From Orobanche coerulescens (taxonomy: Eukaryota; Streptophyta; Magnoliopsida; Lamiales; Orobanchaceae), in assembly GCA_033398695.1 (NCBI GenBank), contig CM065814.1, positions 102,612,501 to 102,676,500 on the forward strand: a DNA stretch of 64,000 nucleotides, in the 5' to 3' direction. The position numbers and the translations under genes were made by a program. This document shows, piece after piece, positions 22,496 through 34,199 of the stretch. Every line of letters begins with the position of its first letter. Within the stretch, counting starts at the first letter, position 1. Below the pieces are notes generated by a model. It was not told the DNA's origin, did no database searches, and worked only from the letters and a program-made list of their open reading frames with translations.

Positions 22496-25400
22496 TTAAG
22501 AAATAAATAGTTCGGGGTATTCCACCCGCATCTTCTCTTCCGTCTCCCAAGTTGCCTCCTCGACTCCATGTCTCGACCATTGCACTTTAACCAGTGGAAT
22601 GGTCTTATGCCGAAGTTGTTTCTCGCGACGCTCAAGGATCTTCACGGGTCTCTCCGGAAAGGTAATATCCTCGGCTACGTCAATCTCACTGTAGTCGATG
22701 ATGTGGCTCGGATCCGGTACGTACTTTCTCAACTGAGACACATGAAAAACGCTATGGACGTGACTCAAAGCTGGAGGCAACGCCAAGCGATAAGCTAAAT
22801 CTCCAACTCTATCCAAAATCTCGAAAGGTCCGATATACCTCGGACTAAGTTTCCCCTTTTTTCCGAAGCAGAAAACTCCACGGGTCGGCGACACCTTGAG
22901 TAAGACATGATCCCCCACTTCGAACTCCAAGGGTCGGCAGCGAGTATCAAGATAAGATTTCGACGACTGGGCGGCAAGAATCGGTCCCGGATAATAGTAA
23001 TCTTTTCCTTAGTCTCCATCAACATATCCGGCTCCGTCCCAACTAGCTCAGAAGCCTCGTCCCAACATAATGGCGACCTACATCGCCTACCATAAAGTGC
23101 CTCGAAGGGTGCCATTTGGATCGACGCATGCCAACTATTATTGTAAGCAAACTCGATCAACGGCAAGTGAAGCTCCCAATCATTACTCCAGTCTAAGGCA
23201 CAAGCCCGTAACATATCTTCCAACGTCTGAATCGTCCTCTCTGTCTGACCATCCGACTGAGGATGAAAAGAAGTGCTCAATCTCAACTCAGTACCCAAAG
23301 CCTGATGAACGGCCTGCCAAAAGTGCGATACGAAACGGCCGTCTCGATCAGAAACAATGGTTTTGGGGGCACCGTGTAGCCTCACAATCTCAGCGATAAA
23401 AGTTCGAGCTAGTCTATCCGGTCCCCAAGTATCCTTAATACCCAAAAAGTGTGCAGACTTGGTCAGCCGATCGACAATTACCCAAATCATATTCATTCCG
23501 GCCCGAGTTCTCGGCATGCCAGCGATGAAATCCATAGAAATGTCTTCCCACTTCCACTCGGGAATGGGAAGCGGTTTCAACAACCCCGCTGGTCGTTGAT
23601 GTTCGATCTTGACTTGTTGACACGTCAAGCACCGTAGTACAAACTCCGTAACATCCTTCTTCATGTTATTCCACCAAAAATTACGCTTCAAATCTTTGTA
23701 CATCTTACTCGTCCCGGGGTGGATTGAGTAAGGCGTAGCATGCGCTTCTCGGAGAATTCTCTGTCTCAACTCTAAATCGTTCGGAACACAAAGTCTACCC
23801 TGAAATCTCAGAATACTATCCTCGTGTACCATAAATCCAGGAGCTTTTCCTTTAATTACATCTTCCTTCAGTTGAGAAATCATCGGGTCACTCCACTGCT
23901 TCCCTTTGATGTCATTAACTAAAGACGAAGTAATTTCGAGAGTACACAGCTGCCCCTGTACTCATTGAAGCCAAACTTCTATCCCTTGCTCAATTAAGTC
24001 CTGACGAATTTTCGTCTGAGGTGTAAGAACCTCGAGCATCTGAAGAGATGCCAATTTGCGGCTCAAAGCATCCGCAACGACGTTAGCTTTTCCGGGGTGG
24101 TAAAGAATTTCCAAATCATAATCCTTTATCAACTCCAACCAACGCCTCTGTCTCATATTCAGATCCTTCTTACTGAAAATATATTTCAGGCTCTTGTGAT
24201 CGGTATAAATCCGGCACGGCGAACCATACAAATAATGTCGCCAAATCTTGAGTGCGAAGACAATTGCGGCCAACTCTAAATCGTGAGTAGGATAATTCGT
24301 CTCATAAGGCTTTAATTGTCGAGACGCAAAAGCTATCGTCTTATCATGCTGCATGAGCACACAGCCCAGGCCTTGACTCGAAGCGTCACTATAAACTGCA
24401 AAGCCCTCGCTACCATGTGGTAAGGTTAAAATCGGCGCTGAAGTCAAACGTTTCTTCAGTTCATCAAGCTCTTTGTCTCTCATTCGTCCAAACAAACTTT
24501 TCGGTCTTACGAGTAATTTCGTAGCGGTCGAGCGAGTTTCGAGAACCCTCGACAAACCGACGGTAATACCAGAAGGCCCAAAAAGCTACGAACCTCCTTA
24601 ACATTTTTAGGCGGTGCCCAATCTAGCACTGCCTCGATCTTCTGCGGGTCTACACGAACCCCTTCGGCCGAAATCACATGGCCGAGAAACATAACTTCTT
24701 CCAACCAAAATTCACATTTCGAGAATTTTGCATAGAGGTGCTCGGTTCTCAAAATGTCTAATATCAAACGCAGGTGTCGGGAATGTTCCTCCTTATCTCG
24801 AGAGTAGATCAAGATGTCGTCAATAAAGATGACTACACATCTGTCGAGGTACTCGATGAATATCTTATGCATTAACTGCATGAAAACTGCCGGTGCATTA
24901 GTCAACCCAAAAGGCATAACTACAAATTCATAATGCCCATATCTCGTCCAAAATGCCGTCTTCGGAACGTCTGACTCCCTCACCCTGAGTTGATAATACC
25001 CGGATCTTAAATCAATTTTCGAGAAAACTGCAGCCCCTTGCAATTGATCAAATAAATCGTCTATATGTGGCAAAGGATACTTGTTCTTGATGGTTACTTT
25101 GTTCAGCTCACGGTAGTCAATGCACAAACGTAGTGAACCATCCTTCTTCCTCACAAAAAGAACAGGCGCGCCCCAAGGCGAGGCGCTCGGCCTGATGTAC
25201 CCTTTTTTCAGAAGTTCTCCCAATTGATTCTTCAATTCTTGCATCTCGGAAGGTGCCATCCGGTAAGGTGCTTTAGAAATCGGAGCCGTAACTGGCTCCA
25301 AGTCCACGGTAAATTCTATCTCTCGATCTGGTGGTAATCCCGGGAGGTCATTCGGAAAAACATCGGGGTACTCACTAACAACCGGAATCGAAGAGAAATC

Positions 25401-26090
25401 GATTTCATTTCCTTCCGTTTTCAAGGCATAACACCAATAGCCCGCACAACCTTTATTCAAAAGTTTTACGGTCTTCATGGCACTGATAAGTAACTTGGAT
25501 AGTCCCGACTTACGCCCCAAAAATGAGTACTCAGATCCGTCTTTAGTCATCATGGTGATAACCTTAGTACGGTAGTTCATAATCGCTTGATGACTATCAA
25601 GCCAATCCTCACCGAGGATCACGTCCTCGCCTTCCATATCAACTACAATTAAATTCGATAACCAATCCATACCGGATATAATCACCGAAAAATCTCTAAT
25701 CTCCCGGTTCCCCATAATTCTATCCCCGCTAGGCAGTCTCACGATGAAGGGGTCGCAAGTAGTCAGACAAGTTATATTCAAACGGCGTACACATTCCAAA
25801 GAAATAAAAGAATGTGTAGCACCCGAATCAAAAAGTACACGGACTGGATGAGATAGGATATGAATGGTACCTGAAGCCATCGCCGCGTCGGGTTCGTCTG
25901 CTCTACGCATCTCATAAACTCGTGGTTGCACCGAACCGACGCTAGAGTTTCCCCCTCCAGCATTCTGACCCCGTCCCCAGCCCCTGCCAAAATTCTGCTG
26001 AGGTTGACCAAAAGATTGTCGCTGATTAATACCTTGATCAAGAGGTGTTGGGGCAGAAGCCCGAGTGTCCAAAGTCTGGTTCAGCTCGGA
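22496..26090 (-). pseudogene. pol: Gy5 pol (protease, RT, RNase H, integrase, chromodomain), nearly intact
   Basis: The same frame as gag enters protease (DSGATHSF near 25829), then RT (FIDDILIYS near 24800) without a stop. A frameshift near 24560 lies between RT and RNase H ([11 protein letters not shown] near 24400). A TGA at 23959-23961 precedes integrase; the zinc region and core span about 23790-23050. A frameshift near 22940 precedes the chromodomain-like end ([16 protein letters not shown]) and the TAA stop at 22496. These three lesions and two in gag are all I found. Confidence 0.92.
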
Positions 26091-27147
26091 ACAATAAACC
26101 GCTCTATGCCCCATCTGACCACACGTGTGACACTTCAATGGTGGAAAGTAGCATTCCGAACTAAAGTGGCCTGGACGACCACAATTATAGCAAGTCACTG
26201 TGCGATTTGAGGTACCCGGAGTGGGACGGTAACCCCTCTTCCCTTTATTAGAACGTGACGACTGTCCGGCAAAACGGTTAGTCGTCTGTGACTTCTGAAA
26301 GTTGCCACCCTTAGAGCCAGAAAAATTTCCCCCGACTTTCTGCTTCTTCGGTTCTTCAACGGTATCATTGTCGGGGCTCAACATATCATGGGCCAAAGCT
26401 CTGTCTTGATACTCTTTTAGTGTGGTACAAGCAAATCCGGCCATGTACCGCCGTAAATCCAAATTCATCCGCATATCAAAATAACGGATCTTATCATGCT
26501 CGTTACGCACTTGATCCTTCACATGGATCAATTGTTGGTTATACTCCACGATCGCCTGCGAAACGGGGATATCTTGTGGTTTAGCCTCGAAGAAGGCTCG
26601 GATTCGGCTCTCTCGTACCGGCCAAGGACAAAACCCGGCCTCCAAGAGCTCCTTAAATTCATCCCACGAGGCAATACGATCCTGTGGCTTGATGACCTTC
26701 CACCAAGTAGCGGCCTCCTTAGTGAGGAAATACTGAGCAATTGGTACTTTCCTTACCTCAGGACAATCAACCGCCTCGAAAATCTTCTCTAATTCCGCTA
26801 GCTAGTCTTCCCAGCCTAACGGGTCTGTGGCACCGCCAAACTGTGGAGGGTGCATACGGATTACATTCTGAAGCAAGGCATCCGTGTTTGGGTTCAGGTT
26901 ATTCATCTGAACAGTTTGGGCCAAAATAGTCATTTGAGTAGCCAATTGTTGAAGTGCATTCGCCACTCCAACGTCCGCGTTGTTCCCCTGACCGTCTGAC
27001 TGGTCGTGCTGACTCTCGGTGTCGGGATGCACCGAGTTGGACAAACTGGGGTTGGTCGACCCCGCAATCATCGATGGAAACGGCCGCGCCACGACCTCTT
27101 CCTCGTCCACGGCCACGACCACGGCCACGGCCCCTACCAGCTGACAT
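26091..27147 (-). pseudogene. gag: Gy5 gag
   Basis: The minus-strand ATG at 27147 opens MSAGRGRGRGRGRG, an RG-rich tail likely to bind RNA. A frameshift soon after and a TAG at 26804-26802 (in place of the second tryptophan of the conserved WEDW) break it. The gag domain ends with two CCHC knuckles, [14 protein letters not shown] and [14 protein letters not shown] (26192-26091). It is fused in frame to protease, as usual for chromoviruses of this group. Confidence 0.9.
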
Positions 27148-27373
27148 ACTGAAGAACACACAAGTCACGTAAGCACAATTTAATCGCGCGTCATCAAAGT
27201 GTCCGATTCTCAAGTATACCGATAAAAGGAAGCAAAACGAATAAGGAAACACCAGAAGAGTGAGAGGTCTTACAAGTACCGGTCGCACTGTGATGATGGC
27301 AGAGTAGTGATACTGCGGACAATTAACGACTCGATCAACCCAAAAGACCGACAGCCTAGGTATCCATAAACCT

Positions 27374-27387
27374 AAGCTCTGATACCA
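27374..27387 (-). other. Gy5 primer-binding site
   Basis: On the minus strand TGGTATCAGAGCTT lies five bases after the 5' LTR end, matching the initiator methionine tRNA complement. Confidence 0.9.
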
Positions 27388-27762
27388 TATTCTGTAACAC
27401 CCCCAAGTTATTCAGGGAATATTACAGCGCTGTAAGCCCCGTCGTGGGACCCACAAGGCTAAACATACGCGGAACTATAAATTTTGACCGTGGAGGTCTA
27501 CATACAATGGAATTAAGAACAATACAAAGGTATTCAAAACATAACCAATGTATTCACAACATCACAACTCGAATCAATACTTCGGCAAACACAGGCCGGA
27601 ACATCAAGGAAAAGGGAAAACAATACTCGAGTATTCAATAGCCAATCCAGTACAACAATCCTGAATGGGAAATTCCAAACATAACTGGAAGAAAGACACA
27701 GTATCACACTTGCCCACCATCTTCATGCCGACCCGATACCTGCCTGTCCGCTCTCCTGGAAC

Positions 27763-28580
27763 CTGAAATACATAAAACGTATTTCCCCCATAAAGGGGTT
27801 AGCCGTCGAATAGCTAGTGCAAGTATATCAAGTATGAAACACAATACTCCTCAACAATAAAGTAAAAGTAACCGTCAATTCATCAATTCAAGACTAGTAT
27901 TCCGGAATAACTAAAATCTCATAAGACGTATGTGAATGCCGTAGAAACGGTTCGTTCACCTCATACGCCGATACGTATGTCAATGCCGTAGAAACGGTTC
28001 GTTCACCTCATATGCCGATACATGTAGGAATGCCGTAAAACGGTTCGTTCATTACATGCCAACAATACATACATGAATGCCGTAAAAACGGTTCGTTCAT
28101 AATATGCCATCAATATATCTATGAATGCCGTAAAAACGGTTCGTTCATGATATGCCATCAATATTTCTTACTTTCAAAGTCGAGAACGTACAATCATAAA
28201 TGTATACTTGCCTTTGAGACATCGACAATTCGAATGGAAAAAGGTATGAGTTCGGTAGGTCCAAGAACGCGCTTCCGACACCTAAACGATTCGCAAGGAA
28301 TATGATAATCAATTATCCATATTCAAATTACACGAAGGAACCCCCGAAACCCGTCTACGATTCATAAAGATATACCGATAATCAACTAGAGGTTGGAAAA
28401 TCGTCCAAAATCTCACAAGTCCGAAAACGGCACAATCCAAACCATAAAATCGTAGGAAAAGCATGCATACGGTATAGATACATCATAATCTCAAAGTTCT
28501 CAAGCTTCAAAGCGGGTAAATCGGACGAATCTACGAAAAACCCCAAAATTCCCAAAAGGTAGGGTTCTAAGGATTTTTAC
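27763..28580 (-). other. Gy5 5' LTR: candidate two-intron leader
   Basis: Minus strand: first intron 28580-28282 (donor AATCAAG|GTAAAA, acceptor ATCGTTTAG|GTG); exon 28281-28212 (70 nt); second intron 28211-27763 (GC donor CTCAAAG|GCAAGTA, branch-like GGCTAACCCC, acceptor GTATTTCAG|GTTCC). Identical signals are in the 3' LTR. Confidence 0.5.
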
Positions 28581-28750
28581 CTTGATTCGGACGTTAGGAG
28601 GAATTAGATGTTGAGAAATCCTTGTTCTCCAACCAAATATATTGTTGTTAGAAGGAAGATCGCTTCCAATCGCCTAAGATCGCCTCTCCCGAGTGATTCC
28701 CGTCGAAAAGGAGTGAAGAAGGTGAGAAATGACGAAAATAAAGTCAACTG

Positions 28751-29290
28751 CCATATTTATATCTGTCCAGTCTAGCGCACGCTACGCCTCCTTCATTAGC
28801 GTGCGCTAGCGAAGTCACCGGATAGTCCAGTGGCTTCTGTCGGCCCCATTAGCGTGCGCTAATCGTCTGTCCCTAGCGTGCGCTAGCCCAAAATATGGCA
28901 TTCAGTACTGGAGTCCAGAACTTACTGTCTTTGCCCTGCTCAAAACTTAGCGTGCGCTACCGCTATAGTTTAGCGTGTGTTATGCAATAGCTTTAGCGTG
29001 CGCTAGCTGAAGCCTAGCGTACGCTATCTGATAGTCCAGAAAACCTGGCAACCTCACCCCTCGGCCGGCCCGTGGCGTGCGCTACGGACGGATGTTAGCG
29101 TGCGCTACTATCCATGGATAGCGCGCGCTAACAAACTCATAGCGTGCGTTAATCCGCCAGTCCAGAGAGCAGTCCGAAATACTGGTTCTGACCTGACTGA
29201 TCCTCTTAGCGCGCGCTACGGCTCAGAGCTAGCGTGCGCTAATCAAGCAGAATTAGCGTGCGTTAGCCTAGGCCTAGCGTGCGCTATATC
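28751..29290 (-). promoter_or_regulatory. Gy5 5' LTR promoter: 16 palindromes and TATA box
   Basis: This is the functional promoter copy of the element. Words such as TAGCGTGCGCTA, TAGCGCGCGCTA and TAGCGTACGCTA recur every 20-60 bases upstream of the TATA box. Confidence 0.65.
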
Positions 29291-29455
29291 TCTGGCACAG
29301 AACATTTCCGCAAGGTCTAAACGACATGATCAAGAACCAAACGAGATACGAAACTCAATAACAATATCAACAACATCTCCAAGCATTTACAGAGCGACAA
29401 AATAAGGAGAATGACAGAGTCAAACAGTCAATAAAAGTACGGGCATTACACTTCA

Positions 29456-30294
29456 CACACAGTTTGAAGCTTCGTCTATAATGCTATTCTTCCCACACAT
29501 GTAAAATACGCAAGGATCTTCAGTCTACACAGGGCTGATGGTTTTCTCAATGGTAAAGGGTAGAATTCTCTGAACAGCAGATTGATCTTTGATACACGTT
29601 TGCTGTATGCTGTGCTGTTCTTGTTGAGGACTTAGTATATTTCATCGCTGTAGATACGCTGTATGTTTGCGAAATATACTTGCTCTTGATATAGCTTAGA
29701 TTGTCAGAATTTTTGTCGGAGCTTGCGCGAATATGAATGTATCAAGTGTTTGAGGTCCTCTTGCTTGAGGCTATTTATAACCTTTGGAAATGCATCCATT
29801 ATAAATGTAGCCGTTGCAGGTTGGTGAGATGTTGACGTCTCTGATTGGAGGCTTGATAAATATTTAAATTAAACCAGATCGCATGTAATGCTTCAGACAT
29901 TCTTTTTGACTTTGCATTAAATGCTCTTCAGCGCGTTCAGACTTGCCTCACTCTGGCTATATTTAATGTTGTCCTATCAGCAATAAATACGGCTTAAACC
30001 GTGAATATTTTATGAATAAATAAAGTGTATTTCACAACGGTTTAAAGCATTCTTTAATGAGTCCTGTCGGATGTGTTTTACTTTTCCTAAGTAAAACACC
30101 TACAGCCTAACTGCTGTATCCGACGCATTATGTCCTTTGCTGTAGCTATAGGCTCTATAGGATGACTGTAGAAGATCTTCAAGGGCTGTATGGACGTGCT
30201 GTATGGAGATACCAGACAGCTTCCATACTTAGCATATTTCAACTCTTTAGACTTCTTTGGTGTATGGCAATTAACAGGATTGTTTATCCCAACA
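29456..30294 (-). repeat. Co1 5' LTR, outer part
   Basis: Continues the LTR cut by Gy5 and ends ATCCCAACA at 30294 (TGTTGGGAT on the minus strand). A TATA-like TTATAAATAG lies at 29780-29771. Upstream of it are repeated CTGTA and GCTGTATGG words but no CG palindromes. The bases GTACT at 30295 are the target-site position. Confidence 0.85.
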
Positions 30295-31561
30295 GTACTT
30301 TATGAAAATTGAATCATTAAATCATAATAGATATAACTCTATTTTTGTTATGTTGTCGGAAATCTGTCTTTCCCCTAGTTTGGAGCCTACATCAGTTATG
30401 TTGTAGCCCAGGAGGCTCTTTTGCTCTAGAAAGCATCTGCAGTGTTGCTTCACTTTGCTTTCGGATGACGCTGTAGGATAATTGTGGTTTGATACTTATA
30501 AAATCAGATGGGAATTTTCCCAATAACCCTTTTATATAATGAGAAAATCATATCCAAAGTCTCTCACTCTAAGTCATGAATCAAAATTCTAAATTAGGCT
30601 AAAAGCTTAAACAACTGAGAGACAATGTTTCAAAACAATGAGTGTTCATCCTAAACTTAATCTATAATTGTCTCATAGGAACAATTCTACGGTGACTCTT
30701 ACAACTTATAACTTAATTTATGGACTATGCGCAGACAAATCCGTATAGTATAATCCTTAAATATACTTGGAGTATTTTTTAATAAGTCTCAAACGAAAGT
30801 ATAAGTATTGTAAGTAAATAGGCTATGAGCTGTAATCTTTCGATGAAAAAACCTAGCGTGCGCTAACATCGTCCGTAGCGTACGCTAATTAGCTGGGTCG
30901 GCAGTGACAGTGAGGTTTTCAAATTCTCTGTACTATCAGGTAACGTACGCTAGGCAGCGGCTAGCGCACGCTATAAGTATTGTGTAGCGCACGCTAGGCA
31001 ATATCAGCAGCGCACGCTCCAGAGAGTTGTTTCCTACGAAGTATTCTAACTTTTAGAATTTGGAGCAATCAAATCCAAAATAAAATTTTCACAACACCAC
31101 ATAAATTATAATTTAATCATATAAATAATAAGCAAATATTACCTGGATTTAAAATATTCATGCTGTATAATAAAACAAAGATTCTAATTCAAATCTATTA
31201 AATTCTTCAATCGGCAATTGCAAATCATATTCAGTGTTTACAAAAACATCTTGCAACCCAAAAAAAGTTTCCAGTCGACATAAAAACACACGCACACACA
31301 CCCACACAAAAAAAAAAAGGGCACAAAAAGAACATCTTGTTCAATGTTTTTTAACCAAAAAAACAAAACAATCACGGTGGAATTTCTCCTCCCCATATTT
31401 TTTAATCTTAATATGGAGAACAAAAACTAATCCTGATGTAAAAGTTAAAAAGAGAACCGAAAGACTGATCTTAATGAACAACCATATGATGTAATCATGT
31501 AAAAATTGAAGGTTAATCTAAAAATAAAAATAATCTAGAAAATAAAATTAATCTAAAAAGG
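30295..31561. other. Unassigned AT-rich segment, possible old LTR
   Basis: No protein similarity could be recognised on either strand. TATA-like words occur near 30532 and 31117. A cluster of six CG-rich palindromes (30852-31013) suggests part of an LTR into which Co1 inserted, but I could not find LTR ends. The final 300 bases, left of the RTE target duplication, look like plain AT-rich genomic DNA. Confidence 0.5.
30852..31013. repeat. Orphan cluster of six CG-rich palindromes
   Basis: TAGCGTGCGCTA, TAGCGTACGCTA, TAACGTACGCTA, TAGCGCACGCTA twice and AGCGCACGCT lie within 162 bases, outside any LTR I could delimit. Confidence 0.75.
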
Positions 31562-31578
31562 GAATCCGAAATCTGATT
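31562..31578. repeat. 17-bp target-site duplication of the RTE LINE (second copy 34183-34199)
   Basis: GAATCCGAAATCTGATT is found at both sides of the LINE, identical in all 17 bases. This length is normal for target-primed LINE insertion. Confidence 0.93.
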
Positions 31579-31602
31579 AAACCAAACCAAACCAAACCAA
31601 AC
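31579..31602 (-). repeat. RTE 3' tail, (AAACC)n on plus strand
   Basis: About five AAACC units adjoin the left target duplication. Short-repeat tails are typical of the RTE clade. Confidence 0.85.
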
Positions 31603-31964
31603 ATATACCCAGTATATCCCGCTCAGAGCAGGGTCTGGGGGGTTAAGATGTACGCAAACCATGCGCCTACTTTTTACGGTAGGGAGGCTGTTTCCGTGAA
31701 GACCCCAGCTTAGTGCACAGCAAAGTATTGAGTGATATATACAAAGAAGCATATGATGCGAGAAAGCTCAAAACCATACCTGAGCCCATGACTTAATTCA
31801 CATGAGATTTACCTAAGTGGACTTTGGCAACTGCACTCTCGATGCACGCTGCTCCAACAGAGGAGAGGTAGACTCAGCGAACAGCTCCCTGTTAAAAAAT
31901 ATACCACACGCAAAAGGCAACAGGACAAAATATACAATAAAAGTAAAAAGAAAAATGCAATGCT

Positions 31965-32829
31965 CTAGGTCAGAGTTAACCGAGACAACCCAACCCTGAG
32001 GCTCTCAACTACAACACCGTGCCCTACAAAAGAATCCACAACTCTGATCTGGCGCCTCCAAGCGCACCTATCAACAGTCATGGTCTCGGAAAGGTTAAGG
32101 GCCTTCAAATCTAATCTCAGCTGCTCCTCCCACGTCCTCCTCGGTCTGCCTCTCCTCCTCTCTCCGACAACCAATAAACTCTCGACCCTCCTCACCGGAG
32201 CAGAAGCCTGCCTCCTGCGGACGTGGCCAAACCATCTCAATCTCTCTTCCCTAACTTTCGCTGAAATGGGCGCCACTTCTAGCGCGTTCCAGAAAACCCC
32301 GTTCGAGATTCTATCCAACATAGTGCGACCACACGACCAACGTAACATTCTCATTTCCGCCGCTTCTAGCTTGCTCTCAAGCGACTTCTTCATTGTCCAA
32401 CATTCGGAGACATACAACATTGCAGGTCGGATTGCCGCTCTATAGAATTTACCCTTCAACTTTAGAGGGACTTTCTTGTCGCACAGGACCCCTGTCGCTG
32501 CTCTCCACCTTAGCCACCCCGACTTAATACGATGAGTGACATCATCTTCACACTCACCTTCCTTCTGAATGATCGAACCTAAATATTTGAACTTATCTGT
32601 ACGGGGTACGATCTGATCCGCAATCATTACTTCTACATCTTCCTCGTTGGCCTCACCACTAAAGTTACACCAGAGATACTCTGTCTTAGACCGGCTCACA
32701 CGCAAGCCCTGGGATTCTAACTTAGACCTCCATAGCTCCAACTTCGAGTTCACCTCCCTTCTCGACTCCGCCACTAACACAATGTCGTCAGCAAAAAGCA
32801 TGCACCACGGGACGCCATCCTGTATTCCC
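31965..32829 (-). pseudogene. RTE reverse transcriptase, C-terminal part
   Basis: The frame reads leftward from 32829 through CMLFADDIVLV (RT active-site box with the two aspartates) and KTEYLWCNFS, then thumb and C-terminal region with KFKYLGSIIQ, RMLRWSCGRTMLDRI and RWFGHVRRR, a set typical of plant RTE/BovB-like polymerases. It ends at the TGA/TAA near 31965. This part is about 280 residues of a protein normally near 1000 and has no internal stop. The codons before FADD lie at 34182-34147 across the S1 insertion. Confidence 0.92.
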
Positions 32830-34146
32830 TGTTGCGATATTTCTTAAACGCAAGTGCACGTTATCGTTTACAAGTAATAAAGTGATGAGTGAGTATCGTT
32901 CCCACGAGGACTGAATCACTAACTACCGATTTTTATGTATTCTAGTTTTATTTGAACAATCGAACTTTGGGTTTGCAATTAATTACTAAAAGAATTAATA
33001 AAAGACTAAACAGTAAATACGATCGCTTGAAGAAAAAGAATCAAATGATGAATAAGTCTAGGATTCTGAATCCACCTTCGTTTATCCGAATTTACTCTCG
33101 ATTATCTGAAGTTAATGATTTTCCCAATTTATTGAAGGCGAAGACTGCTAATATACTCTACCGCCTCTCCCGAGGTCAATAGATTTATCTAAAGACGAAT
33201 AACGCACTCTATCCCTAGGTGAATTAATTCGTCAGTAGGCAAAAAGCATAAAATCTCCAAAAGGCCACGTAGTTCCTATGAGTATATTCCTATCTCACAA
33301 GATAAAACGGTCCTCACCAATAGTTCCTCACCAACTCTCCTCTCCCGATTCGAATTGAATGATTAAAACAATACAACTATTGGCCAGATAATTGAAAGCA
33401 TTAAACACGATTGGGAAAACTCAACAAAAAGGGAATTAAATAGATAATCTCAAGCAAATTCGTCAAAACATAGGTTTCATCAAAATCCTAGATTAGGGTT
33501 TTAGCCTGACATGCTAAATAATGAAAATACAGAATTAATAAATAAAAGCATGAAAATCAAACGCAGATGAAGAGCTCGGATTCCTCCGTTCTTCTGGCTT
33601 CCGCCCTCTGCCCTTGATCTCTTCTGCTTCTCTCGTCTGCGATAGTCTTCTGTGATCTTCCTTTTCTTTCAAGCCTCCAAAAAATCCTTAATTAGGGTCT
33701 TGAACCCTTATTTATAGCTCTCAACAGTCTCCAAATCGCGTCCATGTGAGTAGGTCGAGAACTGCCTTCAAAACGGCCCAAATCCGCGTGGAGCACACCA
33801 AAACCGCCTTGTGTGCCGCGGCTCACTTAATCTGTGCCGCGGCACATGGCGTCCAGGTTAAAACCTGGGCGCTGTGATTTTCTTCTGGGCCGCGGCTCAC
33901 TGGGATCAGGCCGCGGCACAGTACGATCTACTCGTGCCCTTTTGTCCTCTGCGTGTGCCGCGCCCACTTGCCTTGTGCCGCGCCCACGCCTGACCCGCCT
34001 TCGCCCGTTTTGCCTCGTTTCAGCTTCCGGACTCCAATCTCCTGACAAACGTACAAGATTAAGGCATTAAAAGCTCATTTATGCAAATTCACGCGCCAAA
34101 ATAATACAAAATAATGATAAATAAGCGTATAAAAATACGCCTAACA
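32830..34146 (-). repeat. S1: solo LTR inserted in the RTE LINE (1317 bp)
   Basis: It starts TGTTGCGATATTTC and ends TACGCCTAACA on the plus strand, with TCCC on both sides (4-5 bp target copy, blurred by a C run). RTE codons resume across it. The minus-strand TATA box TATAAATAAGG at 33716 and CG palindromes to its right (33810-34010) show minus orientation. The start motif ACGCAAGTGCACG and CCCACGAGGA resemble LTRs of other Ty3/gypsy elements; the lineage is uncertain. No internal region remains, so it formed by LTR-LTR recombination. Confidence 0.82.
33709..34010 (-). promoter_or_regulatory. S1 promoter: TATA box and CCGCGG palindromes
   Basis: TATAAATA reads on the minus strand at 33716-33709. 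Six words of the type GTGCCGCGGCAC or GTGCCGCGCCCAC lie upstream between 33818 and 33990. The reading frames they create are not genes. Confidence 0.55.
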
Positions 34147-34199
34147 TCCCCCGCGAAATGACGTCAAGGATTAGAGCGAAGAGAATCCGAAATCTGATT

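Larger units (their letters stand above)
20401..29450 (-). mobile_element. Gy5: full-length Tekay-like Ty3/gypsy element, youngest here
   Basis: Minus orientation: 5' LTR 29450-27393, primer site 27387-27374, gag and pol 27147-22496, purine tract 22461-22485, 3' LTR 22460-20401. The perfect target duplication CTTCA is at 20396-20400 and 29451-29455, inside the Co1 LTR. I counted about 32 substitutions between the LTRs (1.5%). At a commonly assumed grass-derived rate of 1.3e-8 per site per year this is near 0.6 million years; the rate may not fit this species. Only five coding lesions were found. Confidence 0.96.
27393..29450 (-). repeat. Gy5 5' LTR (2058 bp)
   Basis: Near-identical partner of the 20401 LTR. 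TATAAATATGG is at 28761-28751, and 16 palindromes of the TAGCGTGCGCTA type lie at 28782-29290. The ends are TGTAACACCCCC and GGGCATTACA on the plus strand. Confidence 0.95.
8123..30294 (-). mobile_element. Co1: Sirevirus-like Ty1/copia element, opened by Gy4 and Gy5
   Basis: Reading leftward on the minus strand: 5' LTR (30294-29456 and 20400-19978), primer-binding site, gag (19868-19032, continued at 9614-8123). Gy4 splits the gag and Gy5 splits the LTR. Removing each insertion with one copy of its 5-bp target duplication restores continuity. The LTR has matching ends TGTTGG and CCAACA. The left side stops at 8123 against the Gy3 LTR, so protease to RNase H and the 3' LTR are not in the window. 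A long gag with a coiled-coil tail is typical of Sireviruses; the lineage call is an inference. Confidence 0.88.
31579..34182 (-). mobile_element. RTE-type LINE, 5' truncated, split by solo LTR S1
   Basis: Minus orientation. The right end (34182-34147) codes the residues just before the RT box. S1 follows, then the remaining ORF and 3' region continue at 32829-31579. The 3' tail is (GTTTG)n rather than poly(A), as in RTE elements. Perfect 17-bp target copies flank it. It was truncated at insertion, so it lacks endonuclease and most of the RT, and was dead on arrival. Confidence 0.9.

Noticed and set aside
30295..31561. Host gene exons or introns
   Set aside because: No conserved protein could be read in any frame; only AT-rich sequence and the palindrome cluster.
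31590..31745. Possible Au-like SINE
   Set aside because: The words around GTACGCA and GAGGCTGTTTCCG resemble SINE 3' parts, but the segment is continuous with the RTE ORF and tail and lies within one 17-bp target duplication, so it is the RTE 3' region that such SINEs share.
33827..34070. Overlapping ORFs on both strands, Arg/Pro/Ser-rich
   Set aside because: They arise from the GC-rich palindromes of S1 and show no domain.
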